The notes below the pieces were generated by a model. That model had not been told where the DNA came from and ran no database searches. It saw only the letters and a program-made list of their open reading frames with translations. A DNA stretch of 64,000 nt from Gammaproteobacteria bacterium (GTDB lineage: Bacteria > Pseudomonadota > Gammaproteobacteria > Arenicellales > JAJDZL01). The translations under genes and the position numbers were made by a program. The stretch is from positions 1 through 64,000 of the forward strand of contig JAJEHQ010000001.1 of NCBI GenBank assembly GCA_022823625.1. The letters run 5' to 3'. This document shows, one piece after another, positions 17,773 to 27,209 of the stretch (position 1 is its first letter; each line of letters begins with the position of its first letter).

Positions 17773-18957
17773 GTGTTAAAGGAATCACCCAATCAGTTCA
17801 CCTGGTTTGACCCGTTTTTACTCAATGAGCAGCTTGACGAGTCTGAGCGTATGATTCAAGAGACCGTTCGGCGGTATGCGGAAGAAAATCTGATGCCACG
17901 AATCGTGAAGGCCAATCGAGAGGAGATCTTTGACCCGGCAATCGCACGGGAAATGGGCGAACTCGGTTTGCTCGGTCCGACAATTGATGGCTATGGTTGT
18001 GCAGGTTTGAATTACGTTAGCTACGGACTGATTGCAAGAGAAATTGAGCGGGTCGATAGTGGCTATCGATCTTTCATGAGCGTGCAATCTTCGCTCGTTA
18101 TGTATCCTATTTCTCGATTTGGGAGCGATGAGCAGCGGAATCGATTTCTACCAGAACTCGCGAGTGGTCAAATGATTGGTTGTTTCGGGTTGACGGAACC
18201 CAATCATGGTTCTGACCCGGGTAGCATGACGACTCGTGCCCGAAAGGTTGGTACCGGCTATCGACTGAATGGTGAGAAGACATGGATATCCAATTCACCC
18301 GTGGCGGATTTACTTTTGGTTTGGGCCAAGGACGATGATGGTGTCATTCGGGGATTTTTAATTGAAAAGGGTTCAGATGGACTCCAGACTCCCAAAATTG
18401 AAGGCAAGTTTTCATTAAGGGCTTCGACTACGGGTAGTATTGTCATGAACGATGTATTTGTTTCCGACGACATGGTTCTGCCTGAAGCTTTTGGTCTCAA
18501 AGGACCGTTTTCCTGTTTAACGATGGCTCGGTATGGAATCAGCTGGGGTGCAATGGGTGCTGCAGAATTCTGCTGGCAGTCGGCACTGGACTATGCGATG
18601 AATCGCATTCAGTTTGGACGTCCAATTGCTGCCACTCAACTGGTGCAAAAGAAACTGGCTGATATGCAAACCGAAATTGCACTGGGTTTGCAGGGTTCTC
18701 TCAGAATGGGAAGAATGATGGATTCAGACAGAGCACCCCATGAACTGATCAGTCTGATGAAACGCAACAATGCAGGAAAGGCACTGGAAATAGCCCGTAT
18801 GGCCCGCGACATTCATGGCGGCAATGGCGTCAGTGATGAATTTCACGTCATTCGACACTGCATGAATCTGGAGGCAGTGAACACCTATGAGGGTACACAC
18901 GATATTCACGCATTGATTCTGGGCAGATCGCAAACTGGAATCCCTGCTTTCAACTGA
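17773..18957 (+). CDS. gcdH: Glutaryl-CoA dehydrogenase
   Basis: A 394-residue acyl-CoA dehydrogenase of the glutaryl-CoA branch, which oxidises and decarboxylates glutaryl-CoA to crotonyl-CoA. Marks are '[17 protein letters not shown]' in the FAD-binding middle domain, 'KTWISNSP', the '[15 protein letters not shown]' helix, and the catalytic glutamate in [14 protein letters not shown] (about residue 373). The start is GTG at 17773, with AGGAGG straddling the stop codon of the preceding gene, so the two are translationally linked. With the downstream semialdehyde dehydrogenase it suggests breakdown of a C5 dicarboxylate such as from lysine or 5-aminovalerate. No CoA transferase for glutarate is seen here. 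Confidence 0.92.
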   Translation: MLKESPNQFTWFDPFLLNEQLDESERMIQETVRRYAEENLMPRIVKANREEIFDPAIAREMGELGLLGPTIDGYGCAGLNYVSYGLIAREIERVDSGYRSFMSVQSSLVMYPISRFGSDEQRNRFLPELASGQMIGCFGLTEPNHGSDPGSMTTRARKVGTGYRLNGEKTWISNSPVADLLLVWAKDDDGVIRGFLIEKGSDGLQTPKIEGKFSLRASTTGSIVMNDVFVSDDMVLPEAFGLKGPFSCLTMARYGISWGAMGAAEFCWQSALDYAMNRIQFGRPIAATQLVQKKLADMQTEIALGLQGSLRMGRMMDSDRAPHELISLMKRNNAGKALEIARMARDIHGGNGVSDEFHVIRHCMNLEAVNTYEGTHDIHALILGRSQTGIPAFN

Positions 18958-18974
18958 ATTTAGGAGTTTAAATC

Positions 18975-20435
18975 ATGATCGAGATGCACTTGAAAGACCA
19001 GTCGCTTTTTCGTCAGCAGTGCTACATCAATGGTGAATGGATAGATGCCGATGATGGTGGTACTTTGAACGTAACAAATCCCTCAAGTGGCAGCGTAATC
19101 GGCACCGTCCCAAAACTGGGTGCAACGGAAACTGCACGCGCCATTGACGCAGCTGAAGTTGCTTTTCAGAGTTGGCGAAAGCAAACCGCCAAGCAGCGTG
19201 CCGTCTGTTTGAAGAAGCTTGCTGAGTTGATGCTGGAAAACGAAGATGATCTGGCAAAACTGATGACCATTGAACAGGGTAAGCCGCTGGTTGAATCAAG
19301 AGGAGAGGTTGCTTACGCTGCTTCCTTTTTCGAGTGGTTTGCTGAAGAAGGCAGACGCGTCTATGGTGATGTCATTCCACACCACCTACCTGACCGACGT
19401 ATCGTCGTGATCAAGGAACCAATTGGTGTTTGTGCTGCAGTCACACCTTGGAATTTTCCTTCAGCCATGATTACTCGCAAAGCCGGTCCGGCTCTGGCAA
19501 CAGGATGTACGATTGTGATCAAGCCTGCAAGCAGTACTCCGTATTCAGCGCTCGCGCTATGTGAATTGGCGGAGCGCGCAGGGATACCCGCTGGAGTGTT
19601 GAATGTAGTAACAGGCTCGTCAGGCCAAATTGGAGGCGAGTTGACTTCAAATCCGAAGGTGCGAAAACTGTCCTTTACCGGCTCAACACAGATCGGCAAG
19701 GTATTAATGCGTCAGTGTGCGGATACTGTGAAGAAAGTTTCAATGGAATTGGGTGGCAATGCTCCATTCATCGTATTTGATGATGCCGATATTGATGCGG
19801 CAGTTACAGGTGCAATTCAATCGAAATATCGCAATGCCGGTCAGACTTGTGTTTGTGCCAATCGAATTTTCGCACACGAAGATATTTATGATGAATTTGC
19901 CGAGAAACTCGCAAGTGCAGTCAGAGAAATGAAAGTTGGCGATGGACTTGAAGAAGGTACTGAGGTGGGACCGTTAATTGATGTTGCGGCCGTGGAAAAG
20001 GTTGAGGCACACATCAATGATGCAGTGGCGAAAGGTGCCGAGGTTGCCGTCGGTGGTAGTCGGCATGAGCGCGGGGGCACTTTCTTTCAGCCAACCGTGA
20101 TCAAGCACGTTAAAGTCAATATGGATGTTTCGAATGAAGAAACGTTTGGACCGCTGGCGCCGATCTTCAATTTCAGTAATGAAGACGAAATCATTGAAAT
20201 GGCGAATGCAACCGAGTTCGGTCTGGCAGCGTATCTGTACAGCCGAGACATTGGTCGGGTTTGGCGAATGTCTGAAGCGCTTGAATATGGTATTGTTGGA
20301 ATTAACACCGGTATCATTTCGACAGAAGTTGCACCATTTGGCGGCATGAAAGAATCCGGATTTGGACGTGAAGGTTCAAAATACGGAATCGAAGACTACG
20401 TTGAGGTCAAGTACCTCTGCGTTGCCGGCATCTAG
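18975..20435 (+). CDS. gabD: Succinate/glutarate semialdehyde dehydrogenase
   Basis: A 486-residue NAD(P)-dependent aldehyde dehydrogenase. The catalytic cysteine is in GQTCVCANR (about residue 292), the general base in MELGGNAP, the cofactor loop in FTGSTQIG, and 'VTPWNFPSAMITRK' is the GabD/DavD signature. It oxidises succinate or glutarate semialdehyde; beside gcdH, glutarate semialdehyde (DavD role) is attractive, while polyamine genes elsewhere argue for succinate semialdehyde. The start is ATG at 18975, behind TAGGAG. pdxH follows after 24 bases. Confidence 0.92.
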   Translation: MIEMHLKDQSLFRQQCYINGEWIDADDGGTLNVTNPSSGSVIGTVPKLGATETARAIDAAEVAFQSWRKQTAKQRAVCLKKLAELMLENEDDLAKLMTIEQGKPLVESRGEVAYAASFFEWFAEEGRRVYGDVIPHHLPDRRIVVIKEPIGVCAAVTPWNFPSAMITRKAGPALATGCTIVIKPASSTPYSALALCELAERAGIPAGVLNVVTGSSGQIGGELTSNPKVRKLSFTGSTQIGKVLMRQCADTVKKVSMELGGNAPFIVFDDADIDAAVTGAIQSKYRNAGQTCVCANRIFAHEDIYDEFAEKLASAVREMKVGDGLEEGTEVGPLIDVAAVEKVEAHINDAVAKGAEVAVGGSRHERGGTFFQPTVIKHVKVNMDVSNEETFGPLAPIFNFSNEDEIIEMANATEFGLAAYLYSRDIGRVWRMSEALEYGIVGINTGIISTEVAPFGGMKESGFGREGSKYGIEDYVEVKYLCVAGI

Positions 20436-20459
20436 TATCGACGATAGTGCAGCGTTGAA

Positions 20460-21065
20460 TTGGCTGTGGATTTACCTTCATTTCAGCCGAATGCCGATCC
20501 ATTCGAGCTATTTGAGAGTTGGTTTAACGAAGCAAAAAATGCTGGGTTTATTGAACCGACAGCAATGACAGTCTGTACTGTTGGACCGGGAGGCAGGCCC
20601 TCGGCTCGACAGGTGCTGTTGAAAGCACATGGCCCTGAAGGCTTTGTTTTTTACACCAACTATGGCAGTCGAAAAGCGCAGGAAATCGGCGTCACTCCAT
20701 TCGCCAGCGCGGTACTTTGGTGGGACAGTTTGTATCGACAGGTCAGAGTTGAAGGGCGCGTCGAGGTGGTTTCTGACGAAGAATCTGATGCGTATTTTCG
20801 TTCCCGTCCTCGGGGTAGCCAGATTGGAGCGTGGGCTTCTCCACAGAGCGAGGTTCTTGACAGTTTCCGTTATCTTTCCGAAAAAGTTGGTGAATTTGAG
20901 GAGCGGTTTGAAGATCAGGCAGTCCCACGTCCCGATTTTTGGGGTGGAGTCAAGATTATTGCCGATCGCATAGAGTTTTGGCAGGGCCGTAAAGATCGGC
21001 TTCACGAACGTTTGAGTTTCAGGCTTGAAGATTCAATCTGGGTGAAAGAGATTCTGGGACCTTGA
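20460..21065 (+). CDS. pdxH: Pyridoxamine 5'-phosphate oxidase
   Basis: A 201-residue FMN enzyme that makes PLP from pyridoxamine or pyridoxine 5'-phosphate. Family signatures include '[19 protein letters not shown]' with the FMN phosphate arginine/lysine, 'SRKAQEI', '[13 protein letters not shown]', '[13 protein letters not shown]' and the C-terminal '[14 protein letters not shown]', which binds substrate. The start is TTG at 20460; no ATG is available. It is the last member of the tight + strand run, and may supply cofactor for the PLP enzymes in this window (TrpB2, aldolase, aminotransferase). Confidence 0.95.
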   Translation: MAVDLPSFQPNADPFELFESWFNEAKNAGFIEPTAMTVCTVGPGGRPSARQVLLKAHGPEGFVFYTNYGSRKAQEIGVTPFASAVLWWDSLYRQVRVEGRVEVVSDEESDAYFRSRPRGSQIGAWASPQSEVLDSFRYLSEKVGEFEERFEDQAVPRPDFWGGVKIIADRIEFWQGRKDRLHERLSFRLEDSIWVKEILGP

Positions 21066-21188
21066 TACCGCTGTGGATACATTACTGCGGCCTGCACAGT
21101 TTCTGTTAACTAGCAGAAATTTCACCAGCCCATTGAACAACGCAGATCACGCAGTGTATCGATCCAACTTCTGCATATTGCCAGATCA

Positions 21189-23603
21189 ATGAAGTCCTAT
21201 GCCAGAGTGGTGGTAATTGGTGGTGGCATTGGCGGAGTCTCTACACTCTATCATTTGACACAAGAGGGCTGGTCTGATGTCGTCTTGGTTGAACGAGATG
21301 AACTGACTTCCGGATCAACCTGGCATGCAGCTGCCCAGGTTACCCAGTTTGGTTCCAACCAGACGATGGTTGCGCTTAAACGCCATTCAATCAACCTGTA
21401 TCGGGAACTAGCTTCTGATCCCGAAAATCCCATCAATTACCACATCACAGGTGGCATGCGTTTGGCATACACGCCAGCTCAGGTTGATATTTACCGGCAC
21501 TATATCGGAATGGCAGCTGGAGTAGGGGTCGATACGGAGTTCATTGACGCTCATGAAGTCGGTAACCGACACCCACTGATTCGAACGCATGAGCTATTGG
21601 GAGCTTGGTGGGATCCATTGGATGGCGATATCGACCCGGCACAGCTGGTTTTTGCATTGGCACGTCGGGCTCGACAAGCAGGCGCTGAAATTTACCGATT
21701 CAATCCAGTCGAAGCGATAACGCGTAAACGTAATGGAGAGTTCATAGTCCATACCCAAAACGGAAGCATTGGCAGTGAGATGATTGTCAATGCCTCTGGA
21801 TATCGAGTCAACGAGGTTGGTTCAATGCTGGGCGTCAGTCATCCTGTGGTTTCGATGGAACACATGTATTTCTTGACGGAACCGATGGAAGCTATCGAGG
21901 CTCTTGATTTTCGCGTACCAATTATTCGAGACCCGGGCGACAACTTCTACAGTCGACAGGAAAAAGCTGGTTTGCTGGTTGGTGTTTACGAGCAGGACTG
22001 TCGTTTGTTTGGGATTGATGGCATAGACCCCAATTTTTCGAGGTCACTATGTCCGTCAGATTTGGACCGATGTTTGGACAACATGGAGCGAATATTCCAA
22101 CGCTTGCCCGGTCTGACTGAAGTCGGGATTCACACTGTTGTGAATGGACCGATTACTTATAGCGCAGACGGAGCACCTTTGATTGGGCCGATTCCCGGTA
22201 TTCCAAACGCCTTTGCCTGTCTGGGTTTGCGAGCCGGAATCGGTGAAGGTGGTGGGTTAGGAAAAATTTTGGCACAAATCATGGTGAATGGTGAGTGTGA
22301 ATGGGATGCGTGGTATCTTGATCCTCGCCGTTTCACCAGTTGGGCTAGCATTGAAGCAACTAGTCAGAAAGCGGTTGAAGAATATCAGCTTGAATTCGAT
22401 TACCACCTACCGCATGAATTCCGTCCGGCAGCCCGCCAGTTGCGTACAACACCGCTATATGATGTGCTTGATCAGCAAAACTGTGAGTGGTGTGTAGTCA
22501 ATGGGTGGGAGCGGGTGTTGTTCTTCAAGCCAAATTCAGATTTTGTCAATCAGCATTCCTATCGATTTACTCCGACTCAACAGGTGGTATCGCAAGAAGT
22601 TGCGGGAATCTGCCGCAGTGTCGGATTGATGGAAGTGTCAGGTTTCAATCGGTATGAAATTCAAGGAAAAGGAGCCGAGGCTTTTCTGGACCGTATGACA
22701 TGCAGTACGATACCGCAGCGGGATGGAAGCGTGAGACTGTGCTACTTTCTCACAGAAAGCGGAAACATTCTGACTGAGGCAACACTAACACGATTGGCTG
22801 CGGACCATTACTGGTATGGGTCGGCGGCAGCAGCAGAGTGGCATGACCGAGATTGGCTTCAAAAGTTCATACCTGAATCGGTACAGTTGGTAGAAAAAAC
22901 GCAGACTCACACAACACTTGTACTAGCTGGACCGCAATCGAGGCAGTTGTTGCAGTCGGCATCTCCAGAGAATGATTGGTCTCACAAGACGCTTCCACCC
23001 ATGCACGCCAGGTTAATGCGTATTGGCGAAATAAAGTTGTTGGCAATGCGGGTCTCATACTCAGGTGAATTGGCTTACGAACTTCATGTTCCAAACGAGT
23101 ATCTTATCTCAATCTATCAATTACTGATGGAATCAGGCGAATGTCTGAAACTAGTGCAGTTTGGTTTATATGCCGCAGAATCCATGCGCTTGGAGAAGGG
23201 TTACCTGCATTGGAAATCAGATCTGCTGTACGAGTTCAATCCGATCGAAGCTGGGCTCGAAAGATTCGTCAGTATGGACAAGGATGACTTTGTGGGAAAA
23301 GAAGAGTTGAATAAGGCGATCAACCAGGAGACACAGAAGCGGCTGGTAGTGATGAGTGTGGACTGTAATCATGCTCCGGCTCACTCAGGTGATCCTGTTT
23401 CTTGTGATGGTCAGATCGTGGGCTCTGTAACTTCGGGGGGCTATGGATTCAGGGTTCAGAAGAACATCGCATATGCGTACGTCGATTCGAAGTTTGCGAA
23501 TACTGAAACCGAACTGCAAATGGGGATATTAGGTGAGCTCCATTCGGCTCAAGTTGGTCACTCGTGTTTATATGATCCGAGAAATCTGCGGTTGCGAGTC
23601 TGA
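21189..23603 (+). CDS. Dimethylglycine/sarcosine dehydrogenase-like flavoenzyme (FAD + GcvT)
   Basis: An 804-residue two-part enzyme. The N-terminal half is a DAO-type FAD domain with the dinucleotide motif VVVIGGGIGGVSTLYHL (near residue 8) and GSTWHAA, where the His of DMGDH relatives carries covalent FAD. The C-terminal half (from about residue 420) is a GcvT/aminomethyltransferase-like folate domain. The family oxidatively demethylates N-methyl amino acids (dimethylglycine, sarcosine), gives electrons to ETF and transfers the one-carbon unit to tetrahydrofolate. It is a paralogue of the gene at 45880. A 123-base gap separates it from pdxH, so it may have its own promoter. The methylated substrate is unknown. 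Confidence 0.88.
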   Translation: MKSYARVVVIGGGIGGVSTLYHLTQEGWSDVVLVERDELTSGSTWHAAAQVTQFGSNQTMVALKRHSINLYRELASDPENPINYHITGGMRLAYTPAQVDIYRHYIGMAAGVGVDTEFIDAHEVGNRHPLIRTHELLGAWWDPLDGDIDPAQLVFALARRARQAGAEIYRFNPVEAITRKRNGEFIVHTQNGSIGSEMIVNASGYRVNEVGSMLGVSHPVVSMEHMYFLTEPMEAIEALDFRVPIIRDPGDNFYSRQEKAGLLVGVYEQDCRLFGIDGIDPNFSRSLCPSDLDRCLDNMERIFQRLPGLTEVGIHTVVNGPITYSADGAPLIGPIPGIPNAFACLGLRAGIGEGGGLGKILAQIMVNGECEWDAWYLDPRRFTSWASIEATSQKAVEEYQLEFDYHLPHEFRPAARQLRTTPLYDVLDQQNCEWCVVNGWERVLFFKPNSDFVNQHSYRFTPTQQVVSQEVAGICRSVGLMEVSGFNRYEIQGKGAEAFLDRMTCSTIPQRDGSVRLCYFLTESGNILTEATLTRLAADHYWYGSAAAAEWHDRDWLQKFIPESVQLVEKTQTHTTLVLAGPQSRQLLQSASPENDWSHKTLPPMHARLMRIGEIKLLAMRVSYSGELAYELHVPNEYLISIYQLLMESGECLKLVQFGLYAAESMRLEKGYLHWKSDLLYEFNPIEAGLERFVSMDKDDFVGKEELNKAINQETQKRLVVMSVDCNHAPAHSGDPVSCDGQIVGSVTSGGYGFRVQKNIAYAYVDSKFANTETELQMGILGELHSAQVGHSCLYDPRNLRLRV

Positions 23604-23829
23604 CGAGCTAATTCGTTAACTGCCCGAGTTATCTTCCCTACTTATTAAGTTTTTGAATTCTGAAGCAATACGCACCAAGCTAGATGGCTTAAAGACTCTC
23701 AAAACTGACTTTAGCAGGGTAGGGTGTTTTCTGCTGAATACCCTGCTGCAATACACCAACTGTTTGAAAGAGTATAAGGGCAGGGTAGTATTGCGCCATG
23801 CCTGCATAACGTAATTTCGATGTGACTTT

Positions 23830-24078
23830 TCAGGTGCAGTCAATCGGGGCACCAGGAGATTGATCAAGAAATGTTAGCGTGTTGCTTAAATTGAGAAAGA
23901 AGTCTTCTTCTTGTGGAGAACTCAAATCGTAGTTTTGAGGGACAGAAAATGGAATCTCGTGGTAATCGTTGATGTCAGATCCAATAATCAGATTACCGAT
24001 TTCTATCGTAACTAACTCATCTAAGCCTGCGAATGTGGATCGATCGTATCAACTCATATAGGTCATTGCGGCATACAT
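23830..24078 (-). pseudogene. Broken small gene with internal TGA, function unknown
   Basis: From ATG at 24078 the frame reads MYAAMTYMS, then TGA (24049-24051), then 72 further codons with protein-like composition (YDRSTFAGLDELVTIEIG ... LDQSPGAPIDCT) to TGA at 23830-23832. The frame is also open upstream of the ATG for several codons. The acidic, strand-like sequence looks like the end of a real protein, but I recognise no family. TGA is a normal stop elsewhere in this window, so this is most simply a relic. The ORF track misses it. Confidence 0.5.
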
Positions 24079-24114
24079 TTGTTGTTGTGCGAATTCAAAC
24101 TTAGTGTCAATTTG

Positions 24115-24139
24115 TATCAATTTGTGCTAAACTGATACA
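24115..24139 (+). repeat. 25-base direct repeat, copy 1 (upstream of Fic gene)
   Basis: TATCAATTTGTG-N6-TGATACA. All 19 fixed bases match copy 2 at 25551-25575, and only the 6-base spacer differs. The outer parts (TGTATCA...TGATACA) are also inverted repeats of each other. It ends 55 bases before the Fic ATG. It could be an operator or a recombination/attachment-type site. Confidence 0.85.
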
Positions 24140-24194
24140 AAATAGTTTGTTGTTTCAATTTCGATATTGTTGCATTTGAGTTTGGAATCACAAA

Positions 24195-25532
24195 ATGCAA
24201 AGAATTCAACCCGCGCCGAAATTCCTAGACCTTATTGACCGGTATAAAGATGATACTGATGTAATGGCTCGAATATTGGAATTGTCTGATGTGCCTCAGA
24301 AAAATTATCGACACTGGCACAAGTTTAAGTATTTAAAACCACCCGAGGAGTTGAATTCAGAAGCTTGGTGGTTGGCAACTAAAATTTCCAGAAATGCCGG
24401 AAAAAGATTACTGCCATTTGAAGATGCCGATGGACAATTATTCAGTTATGTGCTGACGGACCAAATACTGGAAAAACTGCACATTATTGACAGCGATGCC
24501 AGAGAAAAATTAGGCTCAGAACGAACCATTGGCAGTGAACGTAGCACTGAGTACATGACAATGTCACTAATTGAAGAGGCAATTACGTCAAGCCAGTTGG
24601 AAGGAGCACTAACGACAAGAAAAATCGCAAGCGATATGATTCGCAAAGGTCGAAAGCCAAAAAACAGACATGAGCGGATGATTTTCAATAATTACCGGGC
24701 TATGGAATACATTCGCTTCAGTTTGAGTGAACAGTTGACTTTTGACTGGCTGATGCACTTGCACGAACTATTGTCTCAAGGTACTCTGGATGACCCTGGC
24801 GATTGCGGTCGTATACAAACCGAAGATGAGCAGCGTGTTATGATTGCAGACGCCTATGGAAAAGTGGTTTTTTATCCACCTCCGGCCGAACAATTACCAA
24901 ATAGACTAAATAAATTGATCAAATTCGCTAGTCAATCTCGGAGTAGTGTCCCATTTCTACATCCGATACTTAGAGCGATTGTTTTGCATTTCATGATTGC
25001 ATTTGATCATCCCTTTGTAGATGGTAACGGACGAGTAGCGAGAGCACTCTTTTATTGTTCGGCACTGAAAGATGGGTACGATGCTTTCGCTTTTATCTCA
25101 ATAAGCAGAATTATTCAAAAGGCCCCAGCTCAGTATGCTTACGCATTTCAGTTTGTCGAAACTGACGAAAATGACATGACCTACTTTTTCCACCACCAAC
25201 TAGATGTCATTTGCAAGAGTATTAGAGAATTAAATCAATATATTGAAAAGAAACGACTGCAAATTGACCAGATTGGAAGAGAACTAAAGAGATTGTCATT
25301 GAACCACAGACAACTCGCTTTACTCAATCACGCGGCAAATCATCCAAACCATGTTTACACAATTTATTCCCACCAAAATAGTCACGGATGCGCGTATGCC
25401 ACTGCTAGAGCAGACTTGTTGAATCTGGCTGAATTCGATCTTCTGGAAAAGATTCAAATTGACAAAAAGTCTCTAGGATTTGCCGCACCCAACGACTTAG
25501 GTAAGAGAATCTCTAGATTGGCGAAATTGTAA
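24195..25532 (+). CDS. Fic family protein (self-inhibited AMPylase type)
   Basis: A 445-residue Fic-domain protein. The active-site motif HPFVDGNGRVAR (His272 on) is complete, so it should transfer AMP (or another phosphate-containing group) from a nucleotide to a hydroxyl of a target protein. An inhibitory-helix motif SSQLEG (132-137; S/T-x3-E-G/N) lies N-terminal to the Fic core, which marks a class II, self-inhibited enzyme. The C-terminal third (after about 340) looks like a winged-helix DNA-binding part. Such stand-alone Fic genes are often accessory. The gene is flanked by two near-identical 25-base direct repeats, and a gene relic lies upstream, both suggesting mobility. Target unknown. 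Confidence 0.92.
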   Translation: MQRIQPAPKFLDLIDRYKDDTDVMARILELSDVPQKNYRHWHKFKYLKPPEELNSEAWWLATKISRNAGKRLLPFEDADGQLFSYVLTDQILEKLHIIDSDAREKLGSERTIGSERSTEYMTMSLIEEAITSSQLEGALTTRKIASDMIRKGRKPKNRHERMIFNNYRAMEYIRFSLSEQLTFDWLMHLHELLSQGTLDDPGDCGRIQTEDEQRVMIADAYGKVVFYPPPAEQLPNRLNKLIKFASQSRSSVPFLHPILRAIVLHFMIAFDHPFVDGNGRVARALFYCSALKDGYDAFAFISISRIIQKAPAQYAYAFQFVETDENDMTYFFHHQLDVICKSIRELNQYIEKKRLQIDQIGRELKRLSLNHRQLALLNHAANHPNHVYTIYSHQNSHGCAYATARADLLNLAEFDLLEKIQIDKKSLGFAAPNDLGKRISRLAKL

Positions 25533-26023
25533 ACACCTGTATTTGAAATATATCAATTTGTGAATGATTGATACATTTTCGCACAGATTTATCAATTTTT
25601 GACACAAGTACAAATTAATTTGAACTTGATACTCCGGACGCAAAGAAGCCTTCAAGGCAATACTCTCGTCGATCTGACTCGGCCTTTCATATTCCGCATT
25701 GAAAACTGATCCTGCTCGACACTGCGTTGAGTCTGCGGATGCGCTCGGCTGCAATTGGCCGCGACGGTACTAGTCGGTTCCGGCAGACACAGAATTCAGT
25801 GTCACATGCTGAAGTTGTCCGAATATGGGCGACACCACTGCGGCAGTGTGAACCATCTCCACTGTGGTGCCATCCGGGATTTCATGCCGCTAAAAAAGCA
25901 TGGGAAACGCCTGCCTATCTACGTTTCTTTTTCATTGTGTCGATATAATCCGATTGAGTAATAATTTATTTTCCTTTTCTAAATTTCAGATTTAGAATAA
26001 AAAACAATTGGGAGGACTGTACT
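25533..26023. other. Intergenic region between Fic gene and polyamine operon
   Basis: It contains the Fic downstream repeats at the left. A GC-richer stretch (about 25630-25920) shows several overlapping short ORFs in conflicting frames and none is recognised; it may be decayed sequence. It includes a near-perfect palindrome GACACAGAATTCAGTGTC at 25786-25803. A possible -10 box TATAAT lies at 25944-25949, and GGGAGGAC at 26010-26017 is the ribosome binding site of the next gene. Confidence 0.45.
25551..25575 (+). repeat. 25-base direct repeat, copy 2 (downstream of Fic gene)
   Basis: TATCAATTTGTG-N6-TGATACA, same orientation and spacing as copy 1, starting 19 bases after the Fic stop codon. 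A further partial copy (TATCAATTTTTGACACA) follows at about 25591-25607. Confidence 0.85.
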
Positions 26024-27133
26024 TTGAGACACCCATCTAAGCTTAAATTTTTATTAGCATCCGTGTTTTCCACATTCTTTTGCTACATTGGCAGTGCCAA
26101 TGCTGAAGGAACGTTGAATGTCTATAACTGGGCCGAATACATCGGTGAGGACACTATTGCAAATTTTGAAGCGGAATACGGTATCGATGTTACTTATGAC
26201 AACTACGATTCAGTTGAAACTGTCGATGCTAAATTACTGGCTGGAAATACCGGTTACGATGTCGTATCCCATTCAGGTTCTGCAGTTGCCAAACTCATTC
26301 CTACAGGTGTAATATCCAAGCTGGATACATCTAGATTGTCGAATCTTGAACACATGAGCAGTGAAGTGATGGGCCGGGTGGCCGAAAAATGGGATCCGGG
26401 TAATGACCATTTCATTCCCTATATGTGGGGAACGCATGGCGTAACCTACAACGAGGAGTTGATTCGAAGCACTTTTCCGGATGCCCCAATCGGATCCATG
26501 GATCTGATCTTCAAGCCGGAAAATATGGAAAAGCTTGCTGAATGCGGTGTCGCTTTTCTCGATTCACCGACCGACGTGATTCCAATGGCACTCGCATATA
26601 TGGGTTTGAATCCAAGTTCCACAGATAAGAAAGACTATAAGGCTGTGGAAGAAATGCTTCTGCAAATACGCCCCTATATCAAAACATTTGACAACTATGC
26701 CTACCAGCGAATGGTAGAAAAGGAATTTTGTCTGGCCGTTACGTGGGGTCCAGATGGGCTGCTCGCCATCTCGACAGCTGAAGAAGCAGGTGCGGATGTC
26801 AAACTCGACTTCTTTCTACCTGCTGGCGAAAGGAAAGCGAACATCTGGGTCGATGGATGGGTGATTCCTTCTGACGCAAAGAATGTCGATAACGCCTATT
26901 TGTTTCTCAACTACATGATGCGACCAGAGGTTGCTGCAGGCGACAGCAACTACACCTGGTATGCGACAGCAAATGCATCTGCACATCCAATGGTTGATCC
27001 GGCTGTCACTTCAAGTGAAGCGAGTTATCCACCAGCTGAAACTGTTGCAATGATGTATCCACTTGAAGTTCTGCCACCTAAAGTTCAGCGCGTGAGGACA
27101 CGTACCTGGACAAACTTCAAAGCGGGAAATTAA
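26024..27133 (+). CDS. potF: Putrescine/spermidine-type periplasmic binding protein
   Basis: A 369-residue solute-binding protein. The signal peptide (hydrophobic 'FLLASVFSTFFCYIG' ending ANA-EG) is followed by 'LNVYNWAEYIGEDTIANFE', the hallmark start of PotD/PotF. 'NYDSVETVDAKLLAGNTGYDVV' and the 'WGTHGVTYNEE' region also match. It captures a polyamine in the periplasm for the ABC transporter encoded by the next three genes. The start is TTG at 26024, supported by the strong GGGAGGAC eight bases upstream. Putrescine is favoured over spermidine on overall likeness to PotF, but this is not certain. Confidence 0.92.
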   Translation: MRHPSKLKFLLASVFSTFFCYIGSANAEGTLNVYNWAEYIGEDTIANFEAEYGIDVTYDNYDSVETVDAKLLAGNTGYDVVSHSGSAVAKLIPTGVISKLDTSRLSNLEHMSSEVMGRVAEKWDPGNDHFIPYMWGTHGVTYNEELIRSTFPDAPIGSMDLIFKPENMEKLAECGVAFLDSPTDVIPMALAYMGLNPSSTDKKDYKAVEEMLLQIRPYIKTFDNYAYQRMVEKEFCLAVTWGPDGLLAISTAEEAGADVKLDFFLPAGERKANIWVDGWVIPSDAKNVDNAYLFLNYMMRPEVAAGDSNYTWYATANASAHPMVDPAVTSSEASYPPAETVAMMYPLEVLPPKVQRVRTRTWTNFKAGN

Positions 27134-27209
27134 TTTAGATTTATCCTAAAACAGAGTTGACTCGGAGGCTGGTTAGCGCGTTCTGTAAGTCTTCGTTAGG
27201 GGAGGAGAA

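Larger units (their letters stand above)
23604..24194. other. Intergenic region with gene relic and Fic upstream repeat
   Basis: Left part shows no supported gene; an 83-codon - strand ORF at 23616-23867 is not convincing. The middle holds a broken - strand frame (23830-24078) and the right part holds the repeat upstream of the Fic gene. Both are listed separately. Confidence 0.5.

Noticed and set aside
23616-23867. 83-codon - strand ORF after the first DMGDH-like gene
   Set aside because: No motif or ribosome site; it overlaps the more coherent broken frame at 23830-24078.
25727-25961. Overlapping + strand ORFs before the polyamine operon
   Set aside because: Two conflicting frames, odd composition (many Arg, Trp, Cys) and no start signals; more likely non-coding or decayed sequence.
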